Shown here: positions 1 through 9,741 of the stretch, in pieces
Layout of the letters: each line of letters begins with the position of its first letter
How positions within the stretch are numbered: position 1 is the stretch's first letter
Assembly (NCBI GenBank): GCA_937898445.1
Contig: CALEJY010000225.1
Coordinates: forward strand, 1-10,284
Length of the DNA stretch: 10,284 bases
DNA from: an uncultured Candidatus Melainabacteria bacterium
GTDB taxonomy: Bacteria > Cyanobacteriota > Vampirovibrionia > Gastranaerophilales > Gastranaerophilaceae
Direction of reading: 5' to 3'
The notes under the pieces: model-generated
The model's database searches: none
What the model was told of the DNA's origin: nothing
What the model saw: only the letters and a program-made list of their open reading frames with translations
Position numbers and translations under genes: made by a program

Positions 1-1624
1 CGTCTGTAAAATCAATTTCAATTCTACCTGTCTCTTTTAATTTATCAACCCAAGTATTTTTAGTTCCAGAATCTTCATATGTAGTTAAATCTTTTAATTT
101 AGTAGTAACATATACTTTTTTATTATCTGATATAGGACTAATTAATTTATCTATTAATACATCAAATAATTTATCAATGGCTTTATATTGTGTATTTGCT
201 ATTTCTGGATCAATATAAATTCCAACTACATTACTTGTATCTTTATAGAATTTTTCATCAGTCTTAGTTAATTTACGAAGATATGCACCATGCTTCTAAG
301 CATATCCAAGTCTAAATTCCCGAACATATGAAGTAACTGTATCACTATCATTAAAGTTCCAAATTAACTATAACTAATCTTTTACATTCTGCGATATATT
401 CTAATTATTTTGAACCCAATTTCTATAGTTAGATTCAGAAAGTTCTTTAGAATCACTTCTTGCTTCTTCAAAGTATATTCTATCTTGTTTACAAATGTCT
501 CTAACCTAATCATCAGTTAGGTTATTATCCTACTTAAATTGATTATATCTTTCTAAGAAACGACCTAATCCAGCACGATAATTCCACATTGCAATATAAG
601 AACGAATTGCAAATGGTTTTAATTCCATTGGAGTAGTAAGTTTAGCCCCATTCTTTATAATAGTATAAATCTATTTCCATTGTTTCTAATATAAAGAAGC
701 AAACGAAACTCCAACATTGTTAAGACATACCATTCTTACATCTTTTCTACCTGTTTGTGTTTGAGACATATAAATCTTTTTCAACTAACTAGGAGGTAGT
801 AATAAATTACTTGTCACAAACATTACAGGCTTACCTCTCATTGAAGGTTTAATTCCTGGAATTTCTTCTGGTTTTAAAAGAATTTCTGGCTATGATGTAA
901 TCTATATAGGAGATACTTTTTCATACGGTGAATATTTTCCATCTGGTGAAAGTAATCTATAGCTAGAATTCATATGCCTTAAATAAGTATATGATGTAAA
1001 CTTAGGTGGATTAATCTAAAACTCATATTCACCTTTAGCACACCAAGAATCAACTCTATTTTTATACTCATTTATTATATCATCATAGTTATCTATAATT
1101 GACTATAATTCTGGTTTATTTTCTTTCTTTAATGCTTCTTTAATTTTAAGACTATTTATTTGCCAAGTATCTGGACTATTTAATGCTCCTAAACTTAAAG
1201 AATAAGTAACTCCATCATTACCTTTAATTTTAACAATTATTTTAATTATTTTACCATTATAGCCACGTTTTTCATTTTCAACGCCAGTAGATTTAGTTGC
1301 ACCAATATATCTATTACTATCATTAATATCTTCAACTCTAATAAAATATTTAGCATTTTCTAAATTTTCTTTACTAAATATTTCTCTTATTTCTTGTGGA
1401 AGATCATCATATCTATTTAAAGAATCAAATGTAAATATACATTTTAATTTTAATAAATTAGTAATTAAAACTCCTTTGTTACCAGGAGTAACTTTCTAAC
1501 TGGGTTTTACTAATATACCTAAATCAGTAGTACTATTATTATCATTAACCCACGTATCTTGTGAAGTATTTATTCCACTATAATGTAAATTGCTAAAGCA
1601 AGTTACTAAATTACAACTAAAGAA
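1..1624 (-). other. Unrecognised C-terminal region of the giant protein (incomplete)
   Basis: Residues about 2065-2605 follow the Gln-rich and acidic linkers and are mixed alpha/beta in composition, unlike the helical middle region. Visible pieces include VTPGNKGVLITNLLKLK, SLGALNSPDTW, MRGKPVMFVTSNLLLPP and a helical run with MWNYRAGLGRFLERYNQF. The linker before it suggests a separately folded unit. I do not recognise a family and see no nuclease, protease, polymerase or lysozyme signature. There is a long stretch without TAG from about 1107 to 1495, after which TAG codons become frequent again towards the window edge. The end of the protein is not in the window. Confidence 0.5.
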
Positions 1625-4600
1625 ATCATCCAAATTAGGAGTATCAACTTTTGGAGTTTCTACATCGACAGATTCATCTTTATCGTCTTTTGTTTCTTCT
1701 TCTGTGTCTCCTTTAATTTCTGGATTATTTTCTTGTGTTAATTGTTCCTATGTAACTACATCAGTTCCAATCTATATAGTAGTTGCTCCGTTATTCTAAG
1801 TAGGTGGATTCTACTATTGCGTAGTTTGCTAATCAGTATTTTCTGGCTCTGGATTTTGATTTTCTGTAGTCTACTATTGTGTAGCCTACTATGGAGGTTG
1901 TTGTGTGGTCTACTATTGAGCAGGCTGCTAAGTCTGTTGTTGAGTAGGATGTTGTTTTATTTCTTGATAAAAATCTTTACAATCTTCTAATGCTTTATCA
2001 ATTTCTGGAATTCTTATTTTTCTAAAGTTTTCAATAGATTTAGAAAAATCAGAATAACCTCCATCGTATTGTGCTTCAGTCTAAGATATAAACTTACTTA
2101 AACCGTTATCAATCAATATAGTTCCCTATCTACTTCTAGTAATAATAGTATATAAATCCCTAGAAAAAGCTACTGGATTATTTCCATTTAATGTTATATC
2201 TGTAAATACATAATCATATTCACGACCTTGTATTTGTTTAATTTGCATTGGATCTGTAACATCAAATCCAGCATCTTTTAACTATTTATATAATTTAGAA
2301 GTATTATCTCCAATAAAACCTATAGTTTTATCTTTAGGTATTTTAGCAAGTAATTCATTACTAACTTCTTTAGTAATAAAATCTCCAGTAAAATGATCTC
2401 CATTATAATAAGAGAATTGTACCTTCTTTAATAATTCAGGAGCTTGTTCAATTGTATTTGAACGAGTACCTGCATCAATTATTTTAATTAATCCATTCTA
2501 ACTTATAGTTTTTAATGAATTATCATTACGTAATGATAAATATAAATCTGGAGTAAACCAACCAATAAAATCACTTCTGAGAATATTATTACCATCATTA
2601 TCTATGTTACTAGATTGATGATTGTCTCCTAATAATAAAAGATTTATATTATTTAATTTACACCACTTAGAAATAAGTAATATTTGAGCAGTAGATAAGT
2701 GAGTAGCTTCATCAATTATTAAAGATTTAGGAGGGTTCTAAATTTGTTTTAAATCTACCCCATCCTTTAAGGCGATATTTCCTTTATTGTTTAGCTTAAC
2801 GTATGTATCTTCTAATTTAGGTGAGTTTCCACCAAACATAATTTTAAATAATTCGTCTAATGGCTTACCTTCACCTTTAGTAAGACTTTTCTATAGAGTA
2901 TCAATTTGGAACTAAGTTGGTCCACTTAACCAACAATTTTCTCCTTCTCCTAAATTAAATTTAGTAGTTCCAAATGTTTTACCACTACCACCAACACCTC
3001 TACATATTGTTGTATTTTCGCATACGTCTAATTTACTATCACTATTTTTCTTTATCCAGTTTAATGCTTTATTTATTAATTCTGGATTTTGAGCATATAC
3101 AATAAATGAAGGAACTTCTTGCGAAGTTATTGGAGCTATATTTTTATTTGCTTCAATAAATTCTTTTAAGTGTTTATAATATTCAAAATTACTTACAGCA
3201 AGTGAAGATACAACTAATTGAAAATTATCAACATTTGTTAATTTAGAATAATCTAATTTTTCATTAAGTTCTGCAGAAAGCTATCCTAGATAATATTTTG
3301 CATTAATTAATCCATTATTAGCTAAACCATCTAATACTTCTTCTATAGACAAACCTGATTTTCTATAATTATTATATAGTAATTCTCTAACTTTTAATAA
3401 AGAAGATAAAGAATCGTCTAATTCTAAATCATCATAGCCATCAAGTAAATCAACCCTTGGATTAATTTTAAATGCTTTTCTATTTAAATTAAAGAATTGT
3501 AAATATGTTTTTTGTACAACTTCTTTTGTTTTAATAAATTTAATATCTCTCTATCCAGAATTAATATCTGATTTTTCAATCCATTCGTTTATTTCTCTTT
3601 CATATGCTCCTATCTCACCTAATAAAACAGCAGCGTCTTTTATTTCAGGAAGTTCTTTGTATTCTTTAAATACATCTTTATGATTTGCTACATATTGATT
3701 CATCATTTTATTATGACCTACTGGCAAACCATTAGATGTATTAGAAGATGCTCCCCAAATAAATATTTTAGCAATTTCAAAATTTTTAAGAATTTGTTTT
3801 AATTGATTCTTTTCAGAATCTGTTAAAATAAATTCTCCATCCGTATTATGTTTTTTATAATTCTAATAAATATTATTTAATAAGGTTTCTACTTCTGGAG
3901 TTCCTTCAGTAAATGTAGAAATTTTATTTAATAAAGAAATTAATGGATTTTTTGTAATTACTGCATTCTCTAAATCGTTTAATGTTTTAATTCTCTGTTC
4001 TGTATTTACTTTATCTATAAAATTATCTAATGATTTATTAAAAGTATTTCCAATATTTTCTTCATAATCTTTAGTTAATTTTGCTACTACTTTTGGATTA
4101 TAACTTAATGGAAGATTAGCTAAAGATAAAAAGATTGCAGCTTCTTCTTCTGGTATATTACTATCTTTTCCATCTATTAGATTATTAAATTGTTCAGGAT
4201 TTTGCTTATATAATTTTTCAAATTGAAGATATGATTCTTTCTATTCGGGTGTAAGAGAAATTGATAAAAAATTTAATGTTTTATCTAAGGCAGTTTCTTC
4301 TCCAGTTTCACTAAAAGTAGAATTTTGATCAAGATCATCAGGCATTTCTTGTTTTAACATATTGACAAATTGATAGAAATCATACATTGTTAATACGTTT
4401 TCATTAAATTTATGATCTGGATTCATGCCTAATTTTTCTTTTTTAAATGCCTCGTCTCTATATTTTTCAAAGAAACTATTATTATCTGGAGTCTGAAGCA
4501 TTGCATAATTCATAGTTGGATATATATTTCCAATAGCTTTAGAAACTTCAACTGCAATTAAATTATTAATTTTTTTATGTAAGTCTTCTTTATCCTAAAT

Positions 4601-7600
4601 ACCTTTATTTAAAACTAATTCTCTTAATTTTTTATTTAGTTCTTGAAGAGGAGAAAGTAATCTTTCATCAAGACCATTAAACAATAAAGTTAATGGTTTC
4701 TATCCTTGTTTGTTGGTAGATTCTAGAAATGCTTTTAGTAATTCTTGTCTTAATGCTCTAACCTTAGCTGAAAAATAACGTAAATCAGAAGTGGTAATTG
4801 GATGCTTAGCATATTCTTGAATCCATTTAAATTGAGAATCAATATTATGTTTTTTAATTGCATCTTCGTGTTTTTTTCTTCTTTCCTAAAATTCTTCTTC
4901 TGTTTCATTTTCTTTCTTTTCAAATAATGAATCAAATTCTTCTTGTGTTTCAGAATCTAATTTATCATTTACAGTTAAAGTTTTATTTGCTGGATCATCT
5001 GCTCTTAATTTAATTAATTCATCAAAATTTAAATCAGATAATTTTTTTAATTCGGGTTCTAACTAAGCTTGCATTTCTTTATACTTCTTAAAACCCTAAT
5101 CTACATTTTGCTTAATATTTCCAGAATATTCTTTATATTTTTCCTACAAAGTACTTAATTCAGTAGGAGTTAACTATTTAACAGATTTACCAGTTTGCTC
5201 TCTAACAAATTGATTAAAGTTAATAGTTACAAATTGCCCACTAAGTTTAGTATCCATTGCCCAAAGGGTTTTTTCGACATAACCTAACGAACCTTCTCCA
5301 AATAAATATTCTTTTTTCTTTATTAAATCTTCTTTTTTCTTTCTTAATTCTTCTAATTTTTCTTTATACTTTTCATTATTTCTTTTAGATGGATCGGTAA
5401 CAGAATTGATATATTGTTGTATAGCATTATCAGCATCAACAATCTAATTACTTAAATCCTAAAAATCTTCTTGATATCTAGATATATAAGAAACATCTTT
5501 TATTTTTTCAACATCATCACCTTTTAAGAAATCTGTTAATGCATTAGCTCTATATTCACCTTGAACCATTTTATCAAATAATTCATCATCTGTTAAATGA
5601 AGCTAATTATCATTTAATATCATATCCAACTAATTAACCATTCTAGTTAATTGTTCATAGTTAGTTTCTGCCTATGATTTATGTTTTTCGTCAGCTGTTA
5701 AATATGTAATATTACCATCTTCATCAGTAGTTGAATCATAAGATAAGTCTTTGCTTCCTAATCCACCTTTATCCTTTATATTTCGTATTTCAGATAGAAT
5801 TTCATCTTTTTTACCTTGTCTAAGTAAGTAAGATAATTCTGTCTAAGATTTTTTCTATGTATTATTTCTGTTATTCCATGCATCTATACCTCCAAATAAT
5901 GCACCACCAAGAGAACCTCCTAAGAAAGACATTCCATAACGTTCTCCCATATTATCCCATGCGCCATAATCTGTTTGTGAGAAATAACCAAGTTTACCAG
6001 CAAGTTCACCAAGATTTTTAGTAAGATCAGTAACAAGCTCTTCTGCCATTTCTTCAGTACCCTCACCCAATGCTTTACCCATTAAATTTAGATTACCATT
6101 CTAGTATTTATCCATAAAGTTATTAACTATTTTTTTACCTAAATTAATACCTTTATTAATTGTATTAATAATACCTTTTTTAGTATCTAAATTTTCAATC
6201 TTTTTAGCATTCTTCATAAACAAATTAGTAGTATCTTTAGCAGACTATCTTAATGCCAATTTAGCTGGATCTTTTTCAAAGAACATTTCACCTAAACCAA
6301 GATATCTATCAACGCCAAACATACCTAAAGAACTACCAAATGCTAAAGCAGCAGCTTCTCTTGGCGTACCACCTTTTTCTAATATAGAATCGTATACATC
6401 TGTATTAGAAATTAATGACATATACACTAATGATAAATTTTGAGCTAACTACTATCTATTCTAGAATGCTTTTTCAGCAGCTGGCATAAATTTATTTAAT
6501 GACGCTTTACCAAGTGCAGTTTCAGTCCATTTTCCATTTTCAAATAATTTCTCAACATTAAAAGGATCATCAGTTCCTAAATAAGAAGATAATTGAGCTT
6601 TGCTTATCTTACCTTCTAATGCTTCTTGTAAATATTGATTAGACTTTTTAGAATATTCTCCTGCTGCTTTTGCAGTAGCTGTATTTAGTATATTCTATCC
6701 GCCTCCTGTTAATTTGTTGTATGCATCTACAATAAACTTCTATTGTCCCCACTATAATGCAGTATCGGACATCATATTACCAATATTTTCTAAGGCTAAC
6801 GTATGTTCTTGTGCATAATCAGAAGTAGAACTAGAAAACTTCTAACCAAATCCAGCAAGCGTATTCATTAATTCATTATTTGGTTTTTCATCGCTAACTA
6901 ACGAAGTAACCATGCCATATGCCATTGGTAATGTTTTCGCTAATTCTCTTGCTACCAATAATCCAGAATAAGCAGTTTGTAAATACGGAATACCTAATGG
7001 TAACATAGGTAATACTGAAACTAAATTTTTAACTATGGTTCCAGTTGCTGATTTATCTAAACCATCAGAATCCATAAAGTCGTACTTATTAATAGCTGAA
7101 TTTTCACTAGTAACATAATCTTCAACAGAAACTACAGTTTTATTATTTAATGGTCTACCATTTAATTTTTCAGTATAGTATTCACCATCATCGTTTACTT
7201 TCCATTCTCCAGCTTTATGTACTACTTTTTTACCTGTTTCTGGATCTATTTCTACTGTGTCTTTATCGTAAGTTGCATATACTAATGGATCATCGAACAA
7301 TGATGAAATATATGCTACAGGGTTTTCAAATAATGATATATCGTTTACAGAATGATCTAGAAACTTACCTGTTTTTGGATCAAATATTTTACTATTTTGC
7401 GCTAACTCTCTTCTAGATTTATCTGATAACGAAGTCTAGTTAATACCAGTAACACCAATAGAATAATGATCTGGATTTTTTACAGTAGTTATACTAAAAT
7501 TTGGATTACGTACTCTACCATTAGTAGGTCTATTAGGATCAAATAAATCATATTCATAATTATCTATTGAATCTTCTGTACTAAAATCTCGGAAACTGCT

Positions 7601-7816
7601 TGCTATAGTATTATAATACCTAGTAAATTTAGCATCAGAAAATTTTCCATTTGGATCTTGAAATACTTTCTACTTCTAAACAAAAGGAGTTTTTTCATAT
7701 GCTTCTTTTGATAAAAACTAAGTATTCTATAAATTCATTCCAATTACGTCTTTAAAATCCTAAGGTGTAAAGTCAGGATTATTAAAAGACGCCATTAACC
7801 AATCATTTTGTTTCAT
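1..7816 (-). CDS. Giant multidomain phage protein with SF1 helicase core (TAG read as Gln; C-terminus outside window)
   Basis: One frame runs from ATG at 7816 to the window edge, 2605 codons with no TAA or TGA but 67 in-frame TAG by hand count, so it is open only if TAG is a sense codon. The start is fixed by an in-frame TAA directly before the ATG and by the ATGA overlap with the upstream gene; the first TAG is codon 19. Seen in order: a polar N-terminus beginning MKQNDWLMASFNNPDF; hydrophobic Gly/Ala-rich stretches near residues 265-307, 488-513 and 629-645; charged coiled-coil-like stretches near 808-841 and 960-990; a long helical region; an SF1 helicase core at about 1595-1925; a Gln-rich linker at about 1955-2025; an acidic stretch; and an unrecognised C-terminal region. 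From memory the N-terminus resembles giant virion proteins of crAss-like phages. A virion or ejected-cargo role is inference; the helicase call rests on visible motifs. No virion RNA polymerase DxDxD motif was seen here. Confidence 0.88.
1742..1957 (-). repeat. Gln/Thr/Pro-rich low-complexity linker with clustered and tandem TAG codons
   Basis: Residues about 1955-2024 form a linker of QQQTQQPAQQQTTQQPP type between the helicase core and the C-terminal region. I count 26 glutamine positions, 13 as TAG and 13 as CAA or CAG, freely mixed. Tandem TAG-TAG pairs lie at plus-strand 1811-1816, 1871-1876, 1886-1891 and 1910-1915. At DNA level the plus-strand 9-mer ctactattg recurs at 1811, 1871 and 1910, suggesting growth by slippage or unequal exchange of a short in-frame unit. 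The next roughly 40 residues (plus-strand about 1625-1741) are rich in Asp, Glu, Thr and Pro. The likely role is a flexible tether between two folded parts. It is not a CRISPR array, because there are no spacers of regular length. Confidence 0.85.
2042..3034 (-). other. Superfamily 1 (RecD/viral-like) helicase domain inside the giant protein
   Basis: Residues about 1595-1925 of the giant protein carry the SF1 motif series in the right order and spacing. Walker A is GVGGSGKT at residues 1607-1614 (Lys1613). Motif Ia is SGPTQFQIDTL around Thr1634. Walker B is SLIIDEATHLS with Asp1702-Glu1703. Motif III is LLLLGDNHQ with Asp1731 and Gln1734. Motif V is QIQGREYDYV around Gly1864. Motif VI is LYTIITRSRQ with Arg1894 and Arg1896. 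Members of this family use ATP hydrolysis to translocate on and unwind nucleic acid, and no key residue is missing, so the domain should be active. Only a few in-frame TAG codons fall here, one directly after motif Ia PT and one directly after motif VI RSR; glutamine is acceptable at both. Pattern matching cannot separate a RecD/TraI/Dda-type DNA helicase from an RNA-virus-like SF1 helicase, and the direction and substrate are unknown. Confidence 0.88.
3035..5881 (-). other. Long helical/coiled-coil region of the giant protein, preceding the helicase
   Basis: Residues about 646-1594 are rich in Lys, Glu, Leu, Asn and Gln. Clear charged heptad-like stretches include KEKLEELRKKKEDLIKKK (around 808-841) and EEEFQERRKKHEDAIKKH (around 960-990). 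The second half is helical with short recognisable pieces such as GLPVGHN at 1363-1369 and APITSQEVPSF shortly before the helicase. From memory, both pieces resemble segments that precede the helicase in large proteins of crAss-like phages, but I cannot name a domain. TAG codons are scattered throughout, with a long TAG-free run at about 4244-4571. No catalytic motif was seen. A structural spacer or scaffold joining the membrane-active part to the helicase is a guess. Confidence 0.55.
5882..7024 (-). other. N-terminal region with three hydrophobic Gly/Ala-rich stretches (possible membrane-active part)
   Basis: Within the giant protein, residues about 265-307 (plus-strand 6896-7024) read as a long mostly apolar run including LPMLPLGIPYL and GMVTSLV. 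Residues 488-513 (6278-6355) include AAALAFGSSLGMFG. Residues 629-645 (5882-5932) include SFLGGSLGGALFGG. An acidic helix containing GEGTEEMAEEL precedes the last one. Glycine-zipper-like apolar segments of this sort are known in phage ejection proteins that insert into or cross the host membrane; applying that role here is inference. There is no N-terminal signal peptide, so secretion through Sec is not suggested. They could instead be buried helices of a large soluble fold. Confidence 0.5.
7813..7816 (-). promoter_or_regulatory. ATGA stop/start overlap linking the 642-residue gene to the giant gene
   Basis: The TGA stop of the upstream gene (7815-7813) and the ATG of the giant gene (7816-7814) share bases as ATGA. 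This geometry usually means translational coupling by termination and reinitiation. An in-frame TAA also lies directly before the ATG. The stop used is TGA, not the recoded TAG. Confidence 0.8.
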
Positions 7817-9741
7817 TTATATAAACCTTCTTCTCCGTAATTATTTGCTTTTTCTCTCTTGTATATCACTTGTTGCTGATATTGTCTTGCTTTAGACTCA
7901 CCATAAGATATCTTATTTTCATCTGCATTTGCACCATTAATAATATTATTGTTTATAGGAATATAAATATTAGCTCTATAAAGTTTATTATTATTAAACG
8001 AAACCCAATTATGATCTAATTCATATTTTTCATATTTATTACTTTTTGAGTTCTTACTAGATAATGCATCTTCAACTCTTGTATATAATTCATCATCAGA
8101 AGAAACGTCTTTAACAAAATCAGAATTGTGTAATTGTTCTTTTTTACCAAGTGTTAAATTATATGCCTTATCGCTTGAAACACCTTCAAGTACTAAGAAT
8201 GCTCCAAAGTATTTAGGATTAGGTAATCCGTTACTTCCAACTAAATATCCAAGTCCTATTTTCTTTAATAAATATGCTTTCTTAATTTCATAATCTTTTG
8301 TTCCTTGTTTAACTCCTAACTATTTAAGTTTAGTAACAACTTTACTATATTGATTCATTATATCAAAGTTAACTCTACCGTCAGAAGTTTTAGGAAGGAT
8401 TACACGAATAGCTCCAGCATTAGGATTAATCATTACATCTTTAAAGCTTTGTGGATCAATTGCCTAATCACCAAATGTAATCCCTTTAGCATTTTTCATA
8501 ATATATCCAATATTAGAATCGTGAATATAGCTAGATAATGATTTATCTTCATCAAGGCCAGGAGTAGTCCCGTAATAATTACCATCTACCTACATAGAAG
8601 TACGTCCAACTAATACAGTATTTGTTTGTATATCTCCACCTTGCCCAGTTTGCATTTGTTCCCAAAATCCAACTTTACTTTTATCATGAGCGTCTAAAGC
8701 TTCGCTTGATGAACTCCCACTTTTAGTTAATTTATTATCTGTACCAAGATATTTAACTTTATAAGCACTATCTTGTTTTAATTGTCCAGACAAATAATCA
8801 ATAACTAATTTCTATGTAGCTGCTTCTGGATCTATAATACCAGTTTTAATAGCTGCCCAAGTTTTTACATTTGCTGGAAGAGTTTCTCTTAAATAATTAA
8901 CATAAGCTTTAATTTGTTCTCCGTTAGAATCTGTTTTAGTGCTATATGCATATTTACCAGGAAGTGCAGCCTAAAGATATTTTATCTAATCTTCTTTACT
9001 AAGTTTCTAAAATGTTTGTAGTCCTTGTAATGCTTCAGCTCCACCCAATCCCTATTCTTCATACTTATAACTACCTAAACTTATATTAGCATCTTTAAGC
9101 ATCTTTGTAAAAGACGTAAATCCAACTCCACTTTGAATTGTATCTGTTAAAATATCAGATTTAGGGAATGTAGTACTATTAGAATACTATCTTAGCCAAG
9201 CAAGATTAGAATTAGTTAATAAATTATAACTGCTTTTATTCTAAATATATTGTTCAAGAGTTAATTCTGTTATCTTTCCTTTTTCATCCTAAGCTAATAA
9301 ATTACCAGTTGAAGTAATAGCAACTTCTCCAAAACTTCCATTATCTTTTGCAGTTTTTATTGCGTCAGAAAATTTCTCTTTATTAGCTTTTGCTATTTTT
9401 ATTTTATAAAGATTATTTAAATAAGTTAATGCAATATTATCATAATCTTGTCCAATTAAGTTAGCAGTACTTAAATCTTCCTATAAATTACGTACAATTG
9501 ATTTCATTTCATTTGGTAATGCATCAACATCTTTAAGCATATTAAATAAATCTTTTTCTGTCAACTTTCCTTTATCTGAATCATCTTTCTGCTATTTTGA
9601 ATCTTTTAATGTAATAGAATCAGATTCACTATTAATAGTACGTGTAGGAGTATTCTCTCCTATAATAGGAGTCTGAATTGCATTAAAAGTGGTGAAAAAG
9701 GAGCTAACTCCTCCACCTGCTAATTTTGGTATTATTTTCAT
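7813..9741 (-). CDS. Uncharacterised 642-residue phage protein, probable virion or cargo protein (TAG read as Gln)
   Basis: The frame runs from ATG at 9741 to TGA at 7815-7813, with 13 in-frame TAG codons by hand count and no internal TAA or TGA. The protein begins MKIIPKLAGGGVSSFF and ends YGEEGLYK. The start is supported by the ATGA overlap with the upstream gene and by a plausible N-terminus; there is no adjacent ribosome-binding sequence. It is soluble in character, with no membrane segment or signal peptide. Visible stretches include LTLEQYIQNKSSYNLLTNSN, GLGGAEALQGL, KTWAAIKTGI and GDIQTNTVLVGRTS. From memory, the Leu-Thr-Asn-Ser-Asn region followed by a paired hydrophobic/glycine pattern resembles uncharacterised proteins next to the giant genes of crAss-like phages. 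No catalytic motif was found. Its place between a coiled-coil protein and the giant helicase protein, coupled to both, suggests they are made together late in infection and may assemble together. Confidence 0.85.
7826..7836 (-). promoter_or_regulatory. Possible weak ribosome-binding sequence before the giant gene
   Basis: On the minus strand GGAGAAGAAGG ends nine bases before the ATG at 7816, a normal Shine-Dalgarno spacing. It also encodes the Gly-Glu-Glu-Gly near the end of the upstream protein, so it may be coincidence. Bacteroidales hosts make little use of Shine-Dalgarno pairing, which lowers its weight. Confidence 0.3.
9738..9741 (-). promoter_or_regulatory. ATGA stop/start overlap linking the coiled-coil gene to the 642-residue gene
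   Basis: The TGA of the upstream gene (9740-9738) and the ATG of the downstream gene (9741-9739) overlap as ATGA, with the same geometry as the other junction. No purine-rich ribosome-binding sequence sits at normal spacing before this ATG, so reinitiation by the terminating ribosome is the likely way it starts. Confidence 0.8.

Noticed and set aside
1796..1930. CRISPR-like or tandem DNA repeat
   Set aside because: The repeated units are short and irregular and keep the glutamine codon frame; there are no spacers.
1590..1990. Two overlapping plus-strand open frames of 69 and 82 codons
   Set aside because: They lie opposite the Gln-rich linker and acidic stretch of the giant gene; their Leu/Ser-rich low-complexity translations are shadows of that repeat.
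4750..4935. Minus-strand open frame of 61 codons, Lys-rich
   Set aside because: It is in a different frame from the giant gene, whose continuous frame across this stretch encodes a better coiled-coil sequence.
7150..7416. Plus-strand open frame of 88 codons
   Set aside because: It lies antisense to a clearly protein-like stretch of the giant gene and has a composition typical of antisense AT-rich DNA.
1..7816. Virion RNA polymerase in the giant protein, as in other crAss-like giant genes
   Set aside because: No DxDxD-type catalytic loop was seen in the part present; it could lie in a neighbouring gene or beyond base 1.
8350..8538. Plus-strand open frame of 62 codons
   Set aside because: It lies inside the 642-residue gene on the other strand, with no start signal or recognisable protein.
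1..9741. Decayed genes or pseudogenes broken by many stop codons
   Set aside because: Every internal stop is TAG; a decaying gene would also gain TAA, TGA and frameshifts, and the helicase motifs are intact in one frame.
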